DNA from: JACZWL01 sp046756445
Lineage (GTDB): Bacteria; Pseudomonadota; Gammaproteobacteria; Steroidobacterales; Woeseiaceae
DNA length: 30,686 bases
Assembly: GCA_046756445.1 (NCBI GenBank)
Contig: JBHHWI010000023.1
Span: forward strand, 1 to 30,686
Reading direction: 5' to 3'
Below, one piece after another: positions 24,870 through 30,686 of the stretch (positions are counted from its first letter, which is position 1; every line of letters starts with the position of its first letter). Below the pieces are notes generated by a model. The model saw nothing but the letters and a program-made list of their open reading frames with translations, was not told where the DNA came from and did not search any database. Made by a program: the position numbers and the translations under genes.

Positions 24870-25361
24870 ATGAATCGAACTGATCTCACGGTCTCTGCCG
24901 TCGTCGAACGGGATGGGCGATTCCTTGTCGTCGAGGAACGCTCATCCGGCATGGTCGTCGTCAAGCACCCGGGCGGCCGGATCGAAGCAGGCGAGTCACC
25001 CGAACAGGCCGTCATCCGGAAAACGCGCGAGGAGACGGGCTGCAGCATCACGGTTGGCGGGCTGCTCGGGGTCTATCTGTGGATTCACCCGCAGACGCGT
25101 CAACAGTACCTGCGTATCGTTTACGTCGGCAACTACGTCTCCCACGACACTGCGTGCATGCTCGATGACGCCGTTTACGCCGTTCACTGGCTTATCCCGG
25201 CCGACCTCGAGCGGCGATCGCAGGATCATCGTTCGCCGATCGTCATGCGTTGCGTCCGCGACTTCCTCGACGGTCGGCGGCAACCCGAAAACCTGCTCGC
25301 CGGCCTGACGCCGTTGCAGCAGAACGTATCCGCCGTCATGGCGAACGCAGCGCTGGTATGA
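24870..25361 (+). CDS. nudJ: NudJ-like Nudix phosphatase with altered Nudix box
   Basis: A 163-residue Nudix hydrolase. The position directly before mnmA and the overall sequence match NudJ, which dephosphorylates thiamine pyrophosphate precursors and nucleotides in E. coli. The Nudix box runs G36 to G57: G36, E42, R50, E54, E55 and G57 are kept, but position 51, normally the first glutamate of REUXEE, is lysine (codon AAA). In MutT that glutamate is involved in metal-dependent catalysis, so activity may be reduced or altered. Confidence 0.82.
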   Translation: MNRTDLTVSAVVERDGRFLVVEERSSGMVVVKHPGGRIEAGESPEQAVIRKTREETGCSITVGGLLGVYLWIHPQTRQQYLRIVYVGNYVSHDTACMLDDAVYAVHWLIPADLERRSQDHRSPIVMRCVRDFLDGRRQPENLLAGLTPLQQNVSAVMANAALV

Positions 25362-25387
25362 GGCATTCGCGCTAAAATCGCCATTCC

Positions 25388-26527
25388 ATGGCGACGCCAG
25401 CAATTGATCTGAAGGCCAGGAAAGTCATCCTCGGCTTGTCCGGCGGTGTCGATTCCGCCGTAGCCGCCCTGCTCCTCAAGGAGCAAGGGGCAGAGGTGCA
25501 CGCCCTGCACATGACCAACTGGGAAGACGATGACGGCTATTGCACCGCCGCCGCCGATTTGCAGGATGCGCGTCGTGTCTGCGAGCAACTGGACATTCCC
25601 CTGCACCACGCCAGTTTCGCCAGGCAATATCGCGATCGCGTGTTCGAATATTTCCTCGACGAGTATCGCGCCGGCCGCACGCCCAATCCCGATGTGCTGT
25701 GTAACCGGGAGATCAAGTTCGGCGTGTTTCGGGACTATGCCAAGCGGCTTGGTGGCGAGCTCCTGGCGACAGGCCATTACGCCCGGGTCATGGTCTCCAG
25801 GGGCGAGGCACAATTGTGGAAAGCCGCCGATAAGGGCAAGGACCAGAGCTATTTCCTGCATGCGGTCAGCTCGGCCGCACTGGCGGAGACCGTTTTTCCA
25901 TTGGGCGAGCTGATGAAATCCGAGGTGCGCCGGATCGCACACGAGCACGGCCTCGCGGTTCACGACAAGAAGGACAGCACCGGCATCTGCTTCATCGGCG
26001 AGCGGCCGTTTCGCGCCTTTCTTGCCAGCTACCTGCCAGCGAATCCAGGTCCCATTCGTACGCCGGACGGCAAGCAACTCGGCGTCCACAGCGGCCTCAT
26101 GTATTACACGCCCGGGCAGCGTCAGGGGCTCGGCATCGGCGGCCTCCAGGATTACGGCGATGCGCCGTGGTACGTGGCGGACAAGGACCTCGACGACAAC
26201 GCGCTGATCATTGTGCAGGGAGAGCACCCGCTTTTGTACAGCCGCTCTATCGAAGCAAGTCATGCGAGCTGGATAGGGACAGCGCCGGAGGGGCTCGCCC
26301 GCGCCGGTGCCCTGTGCTGCAGCGTCAAGCTTCGTTACCGGCAGCCGGATCAGGCATGCCGCATCACGACCAAGGGCGACGGCCTGCTGGAAGTGTCGTT
26401 CGACGAGCCACAGAGAGCCGTGGCGCCGGGGCAGTTTGCGGTGTTCTACGATGGCGAGCGTTGTCTGGGCGGTGCCGTCATCGAACGCGGATTGGCGCTA
26501 CGGCAAGCGGTCAGGGCTGCCGTCTGA
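25388..26527 (+). CDS. mnmA: tRNA-specific 2-thiouridylase
   Basis: Adds sulphur to uridine 34 of tRNA-Lys, -Glu and -Gln using ATP and persulphide relayed by the Tus proteins. The 379 residues show PP-loop SGGVDS (18-23), catalytic C105 (PDVLCNREIKF) and C201 (STGICFIGERPF), then the C-terminal beta-barrel. It lies 26 bases after nudJ, as in E. coli, but without a recognisable ribosome site (CCATTCC precedes ATG). Confidence 0.97.
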   Translation: MATPAIDLKARKVILGLSGGVDSAVAALLLKEQGAEVHALHMTNWEDDDGYCTAAADLQDARRVCEQLDIPLHHASFARQYRDRVFEYFLDEYRAGRTPNPDVLCNREIKFGVFRDYAKRLGGELLATGHYARVMVSRGEAQLWKAADKGKDQSYFLHAVSSAALAETVFPLGELMKSEVRRIAHEHGLAVHDKKDSTGICFIGERPFRAFLASYLPANPGPIRTPDGKQLGVHSGLMYYTPGQRQGLGIGGLQDYGDAPWYVADKDLDDNALIIVQGEHPLLYSRSIEASHASWIGTAPEGLARAGALCCSVKLRYRQPDQACRITTKGDGLLEVSFDEPQRAVAPGQFAVFYDGERCLGGAVIERGLALRQAVRAAV

Positions 26528-26536
26528 CAAATCCGC

Positions 26537-26542
26537 TATAAT
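26537..26542 (+). promoter_or_regulatory. -10 box of acnA
   Basis: A perfect TATAAT lies 25 bases before the acnA start, in the short gap after mnmA. The -35 region (inside the mnmA end) does not match consensus, which would suit an activator-dependent promoter. Confidence 0.45.
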
Positions 26543-26567
26543 CGCGCCCCTTTTCCGGAGAGGCACT

Positions 26568-29246
26568 ATGACGGACAGCTTCGGCGCCCGCTCAACGCTG
26601 GATGTTGGCGGCGATGAGGTCGAGATCTACCGGCTGGATGCGATCAGCGACGGGCATGTCGAAAAACTACCCTTCTCGCTCAAGATCCTGCTGGAGAATC
26701 TCCTGAGACACGAAGATGGCCGCGATGTCACACGGGAGGACATCCTCGCGCTGGCTGACTGGGACGCGAAGGCAGGTCCATCGACAGAGATTTCCTTTAC
26801 GCCGAGCCGCGTGATCCTCCAGGACTTTACCGGCGTTCCGGCGGTCGTCGATCTGGCGGCGATGCGCGACGCAGTCGTCAGCCTCGGAGGCTCTGCCGAC
26901 AGCATCAACCCTCAGGCCCCGGCCGAGCTCGTCATCGACCACTCCGTGCAGGTCGACAAATACGGCACGCCCGATGCGCTCGATCTGAACAACAAGATCG
27001 AATTCAATCGCAACAAGGAGCGTTATTCGTTTCTGCGTTGGGGACAGACGGCGTTTGAGAACTTTCGGGTCGTACCACCGAACACCGGCATTGTCCACCA
27101 GGTGAACCTCGAGTACCTGGGACGCGTGGTCTTCGACACCAAGAAGAACGGCAAACGATCCGCCTATCCCGATACTCTGGTCGGCACCGACTCGCACACG
27201 ACCATGATCAACGGGCTCGGCATTCTCGGCTGGGGCGTTGGTGGTATTGAGGCCGAGGCTGCGATGCTGGGACAACCCATTACGATGCTCATCCCGCAGG
27301 TCGTCGGGTTCAAGCTGGCCGGCGCGCTCGAGCCGGGGACGACGGCGACCGACCTCGTCCTTACGGTCACGCAAATGCTCCGGGAAAAGGGAGTGGTCGG
27401 TAAATTCGTCGAGTTCTTCGGCGACGGACTGGAACAACTGCCGCTTGCCGATCGCGCGACCCTCGGCAATATGTCGCCCGAGTTCGGCAGCACTTGTGCG
27501 ATATTCCCGATCGACGACGAGACGCTGCGTTACCTCAGGCTGTCCGGCCGCGATGCCGATCACATCAGGCTGATCGAGGCGTACGCGAAGGAACAAGGCC
27601 TCTGGCGGCATCAAGGCCAGCCGGACGCGGACTACAGCGAAGTGCTCGAGCTCGATATGCATACGGTCGAGCCCAGCCTCGCCGGCCCGAAACGCCCGCA
27701 GGACCGGATCGCGTTGAGCGCAGCGGATTCGGCGTTCCGGAAAGAGCTGAAGGCTGCCGTTACCGATCGCAGTGAAGGCGGCGCCGCATCGGCAAAGCTC
27801 GACGGGCAAGACGTCGAGATCACCGACGGCGCAGTGCTGATTGCAGCGATTACGAGCTGTACCAACACGTCAAACCCGGCCGTGATGATCGCGGCGGGAT
27901 TGCTTGCGAGAAACGCCAACGAGAAAGGGCTGAAGACAAAACCCTGGGTCAAGACCAGCCTCGCGCCGGGTTCCAAGGTCGTTACCGACTATCTTGTCAA
28001 GTCCGACCTGCTGGACGATCTCGATGCGATGGGTTTCTATACGGTCGGCTACGGTTGCACGACCTGCATCGGAAATTCGGGGCCGCTGCTGCCGGAGATC
28101 GCGCAAGCCGTGCAGGAAGGCAGGATCGTCGGATGCAGCGTATTGTCCGGCAATCGCAATTTCGAAGGCCGCATCCATCCGCTGGTGCAGATGAACTACC
28201 TGGCATCACCGCCACTGGTCGTCGCCTACGCATTGGCGGGCCGAATGGATCTCAACCTCCACGATGACCCGCTGGGCGACGATGCGCACGGCAAGCCGGT
28301 CTACCTCAGGGACATCTGGCCGGACGCCAATGAGATTCACGACGCGATTGCACAGAACATCGATTCCGGCATGTTCAAGTCGAGTTACGACAGCGTCTTT
28401 ACCGGCGATGCGAACTGGAACAGCCTGGCCGTGCCCGGCGGAGACATCTATGCCTGGGATGCCGATTCGACCTACGTGAAGAGTCCGCCTTATTTCGACG
28501 GCATGAGCCTTGAAACGAATCCTGTCGAAGACATTAAAGATGCGAGAGTGCTCGCGCTCCTGGCTGACTCGGTGACCACCGATCATATCTCTCCCGCCGG
28601 CAGCATCGCCACCGGCAGCCCGGCCGCCGAATACCTGCAGGCACAGGGCGTCAAGCCGGCCGATTTCAATTCCTATGGATCGAGACGCGGCAACCACGAA
28701 GTCATGATGCGCGGTACTTTCGCCAACATTCGGCTGCGCAATCAGCTCGCACCCGGCACCGAGGGCGGCTGGACGCGACATCAGCCCAGCGACGAGCAAA
28801 TGACCATCTACGATGCGTCGCTCAGGTACCGGGAACAAGGCACTCCGCTCATCGTCGTCGCCGGCGCCGATTACGGTGCCGGCTCCTCACGCGACTGGGC
28901 CGCCAAAGGCACGCTCCTTCTGGGCGTCAAGGCAGTCATCGCGAAGAGCTTCGAGCGCATCCATCGCTCCAACCTGATCGGGATGGGGGTGCTGCCGCTA
29001 CAGTTCATGGACGGCCAGGGCGCCGATTCGCTGGGACTGACCGGCAAGGAATCCTTCGATATCGTTGGCCTGACCGACAGTGATCCGGGCACGGTCAGAA
29101 TCACCGCCACGCCCGACGGCGGCGATCCAATCGAATTCGATGTCAGGGTCCGCATCGACACGCCCAAGGAACGCGACTACTACGAGCACGGCGGCATCCT
29201 GCATTACGTGCTCCGGCAACTGGCCACCGCTGACCAGGCCGTCTGA
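26568..29246 (+). CDS. acnA: Aconitate hydratase A
   Basis: Interconverts citrate and isocitrate in the TCA and glyoxylate cycles. The 892 residues match the AcnA/IRP type. [4Fe-4S] ligands are C431 (SCTNTSNP), C497 and C500 (YGCTTCIGNSGP). The swivelling C-terminal domain has DSVTTDHISPAG, SYGSRRGNHEVMMRGTFAN and AGSSRDWAAKG. The open frame extends upstream into mnmA, but GGAGAGG before ATG 26568 fixes the start. The stop overlaps the cobB start by one base (TGATG). Confidence 0.97.
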   Translation: MTDSFGARSTLDVGGDEVEIYRLDAISDGHVEKLPFSLKILLENLLRHEDGRDVTREDILALADWDAKAGPSTEISFTPSRVILQDFTGVPAVVDLAAMRDAVVSLGGSADSINPQAPAELVIDHSVQVDKYGTPDALDLNNKIEFNRNKERYSFLRWGQTAFENFRVVPPNTGIVHQVNLEYLGRVVFDTKKNGKRSAYPDTLVGTDSHTTMINGLGILGWGVGGIEAEAAMLGQPITMLIPQVVGFKLAGALEPGTTATDLVLTVTQMLREKGVVGKFVEFFGDGLEQLPLADRATLGNMSPEFGSTCAIFPIDDETLRYLRLSGRDADHIRLIEAYAKEQGLWRHQGQPDADYSEVLELDMHTVEPSLAGPKRPQDRIALSAADSAFRKELKAAVTDRSEGGAASAKLDGQDVEITDGAVLIAAITSCTNTSNPAVMIAAGLLARNANEKGLKTKPWVKTSLAPGSKVVTDYLVKSDLLDDLDAMGFYTVGYGCTTCIGNSGPLLPEIAQAVQEGRIVGCSVLSGNRNFEGRIHPLVQMNYLASPPLVVAYALAGRMDLNLHDDPLGDDAHGKPVYLRDIWPDANEIHDAIAQNIDSGMFKSSYDSVFTGDANWNSLAVPGGDIYAWDADSTYVKSPPYFDGMSLETNPVEDIKDARVLALLADSVTTDHISPAGSIATGSPAAEYLQAQGVKPADFNSYGSRRGNHEVMMRGTFANIRLRNQLAPGTEGGWTRHQPSDEQMTIYDASLRYREQGTPLIVVAGADYGAGSSRDWAAKGTLLLGVKAVIAKSFERIHRSNLIGMGVLPLQFMDGQGADSLGLTGKESFDIVGLTDSDPGTVRITATPDGGDPIEFDVRVRIDTPKERDYYEHGGILHYVLRQLATADQAV

Positions 29247-29998
29247 TGAACACGGACCCGGTGATTCCCGAAGCGCTCATCGATGCGCTTCGGTCGAGCC
29301 GCCATGTCTGTGTGCTGACCGGCTCCGGCATTTCCGCGGAAAGCGGCGTGCCCACGTTTCGCGAAGCGCGGACCGGCCTCTGGGAACAATACGATCCCCA
29401 GGAGCTGGCCACTCCCGAAGCATTCCTGAAAGACCCGGAACTCGTGTGGAAATGGTACCGCTGGCGCCGGGACCTGGTCGCGGAAGTCGAACCGAACGCC
29501 GGGCACAAAGCGCTGGTCGATCTTGCAGCGAGGGTGAAACGGATGACGCTGATTACGCAAAACGTCGATGGACTCCACCAGCGCGCCGGCAGCGACAAGG
29601 TCATCGAATTCCACGGCAATATTTTCGAAGACCGATGTTCCGTGGAGGGATGCATCGCCGAAGCCGCACACGAGACATCCAAAAAAGTCCCAACCTGCGC
29701 GGCCTGCGGTGGCAATCTTCGGCCGGGCGTTGTGTGGTTCGGCGAAGCCATCCCCGAGGACGCACTCGCCGCTGCGATGACGGCAGCGTCCGACTGCGAC
29801 CTGTTCTTCTCGATCGGAACGTCATCCCTCGTATGGCCCGCTGCTGGACTCGCGCAAACGGCACAGGCGGGCGGCGCAAAGATCGTCGAAGTCAATCCCA
29901 ACCCGACGCCACAGACGAAGCTGAGCGATTTTTGTCTGAGCGGGAATGCCGGTTCCGTACTTCCGGACCTCGCGGCGCGCCTTCCGGCTACAGGGTGA
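29246..29998 (+). CDS. cobB: NAD-dependent lysine deacylase (sirtuin)
   Basis: A 250-residue sirtuin that removes acyl groups from lysines using NAD+. It has the Rossmann motif TGSGISAESGVPTFR (25-39), the catalytic region TQNVDGL with H123 (EFHGN), and zinc cysteines C131, C136, C151 and C154. Y71 and R74 (WYRWRR) match the Tyr-x-x-Arg pair of class III sirtuins, which prefer succinyl/malonyl-lysine. Its ATG shares one base with the acnA stop, so it is translated in proportion to aconitase. Confidence 0.93.
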   Translation: MNTDPVIPEALIDALRSSRHVCVLTGSGISAESGVPTFREARTGLWEQYDPQELATPEAFLKDPELVWKWYRWRRDLVAEVEPNAGHKALVDLAARVKRMTLITQNVDGLHQRAGSDKVIEFHGNIFEDRCSVEGCIAEAAHETSKKVPTCAACGGNLRPGVVWFGEAIPEDALAAAMTAASDCDLFFSIGTSSLVWPAAGLAQTAQAGGAKIVEVNPNPTPQTKLSDFCLSGNAGSVLPDLAARLPATG

Positions 29999-30151
29999 GC
30001 TCACGGGCATTCACGGCGATATTGCCCCGGCCCAGAACCTGATGGCCGCCAGCTAACAGGCGGGTCGTAGCGAGATCCGGAAGAGAACCTTATCGGCGAT
30101 GCGTGTCTAATACGCACGCGCTGAATCCCGCGCCGACGACCCGGAGACATC

Positions 30152-30619
30152 ATGAAAATCAAGTTTTGCGCCGGAGTCATTGCGATTCTGCTCTCTGTAT
30201 CCGCTATCGCATCGGAGGTGAACTGGAAGCCCGAAGAACTCGAGGTGATCCGGTTTCTCGAGTCTCTTCCCAAAGCCTATGCAACTGGCGATCTTGGTTC
30301 TTACTTGGACAAATACCACGAGGGATACACCAACTGGTATATGACCACTGACAGAGTCCACAATTACGCAGAAATCGCCGAGGCCGTCAGGCGAAGTCAG
30401 GAAGCCGGCTACCGAATACTCGATTTTCGCGTAACGCCCATAACGATCGAGATCGATGACGATCGGGCATTTGTCCGGTATGTCGAGGAGGAAAAAGCGC
30501 TCGATGAAAACGGCAAGGAAGCGTGGAGCAAATTTCATTTTGCCGCAATCCTGGTGCGGTCGGAAGGCCGCTGGAAGCTCTGGCGCACCGACTTTTTCCG
30601 CGTCCCGGAAGAGGCGTAA
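30152..30619 (+). CDS. Secreted SnoaL/NTF2-like protein
   Basis: A 155-residue exported protein. A signal peptide (1-20, cleavage AIA-SE) precedes a single cone-shaped NTF2/SnoaL-type domain: helix EVIRFLESLPKAYATGD, then LDKYHEGYTNW, and antiparallel strands ending WKLWRTDFFRV. Members include periplasmic binding or scaffold proteins and some enzymes; no catalytic set is evident here. CCGGAGAC precedes the start. It stands alone after a 153-base gap from cobB. Confidence 0.75.
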   Translation: MKIKFCAGVIAILLSVSAIASEVNWKPEELEVIRFLESLPKAYATGDLGSYLDKYHEGYTNWYMTTDRVHNYAEIAEAVRRSQEAGYRILDFRVTPITIEIDDDRAFVRYVEEEKALDENGKEAWSKFHFAAILVRSEGRWKLWRTDFFRVPEEA

Positions 30620-30686
30620 ACGGACTGACCCGCAGTGACAGGGGACTGCGTCCTGGTGAATCCGTCCCTGACGGGGCTGCACGCCA

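Noticed and set aside
30631..30650. Terminator after the SnoaL-like gene
   Set aside because: A 6-bp CGCAGT/ACTGCG stem with an 8-base loop and no T-run is too weak to call.

Overview
This window reads as chromosomal DNA of a free-living gammaproteobacterium. GC is high, genes are dense, and several gene groups match neighbourhoods known from enteric bacteria: uvrC-pgsA-tRNA(Gly,Cys,Leu), nudJ-mnmA, purB, phoP/phoQ-like and icd. A class II DAHP synthase, a family 5 uracil-DNA glycosylase and a class III-type sirtuin make a close Enterobacterales relative unlikely. A Chromatiales/Woeseiales-like marine lineage would fit, but that is a guess.

Layout. 1-945: the tail of an unknown gene and two small Cys-rich hypothetical genes. 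947-3930: the tRNA region, with tRNA-Leu(UAA), vapC/vapB, tRNA-Cys(GCA), a sialidase-fold lipoprotein gene on the opposite strand, then tRNA-Gly(GCC). In E. coli the same three tRNAs form one operon (glyW-cysT-leuZ) next to pgsA; here that operon has been opened twice. The vapBC segment is flanked by a near-exact direct repeat of the 3' end of tRNA-Cys, the signature of integration into a tRNA gene. 4013-7058: a minus-strand run of udg (family 5), uvrC and pgsA (DNA repair plus phospholipid synthesis). 7186-10117: aceB-icd, pairing malate synthase with isocitrate dehydrogenase behind a perfect palindromic operator-like site. 10252-13310: class II DAHP synthase diverging from an ALDH7-type dehydrogenase. 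13571-16346: a small asparaginase diverging from a membrane protease/stomatin pair (nfeD-slipin). 16330-18747: a PepSY protein with a PhoP/PhoQ-like two-component system. 18842-22357: a glycine-zipper outer-envelope protein, mazG, nudL and fumC. 22467-25361: purB, an acetyltransferase, a PLD-like/DUF protein and nudJ. 25388-30619: mnmA, acnA-cobB and a secreted SnoaL-like protein.

Themes. Much of the window is central carbon metabolism (icd, aceB, fumC, acnA) with nucleotide housekeeping (mazG, three further Nudix/repair activities) and envelope sensing. acnA and cobB are translationally coupled, which places a predicted lysine deacylase beside a TCA-cycle enzyme.

The most unusual signals are structural rather than new enzymes. 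They are the dissected tRNA operon with its vapBC islet, and two intergenic inverted-repeat elements (7050-7187 and 13327-13574). These two share the same terminal sequence, and each supplies the TAG stop codon of the gene it abuts.
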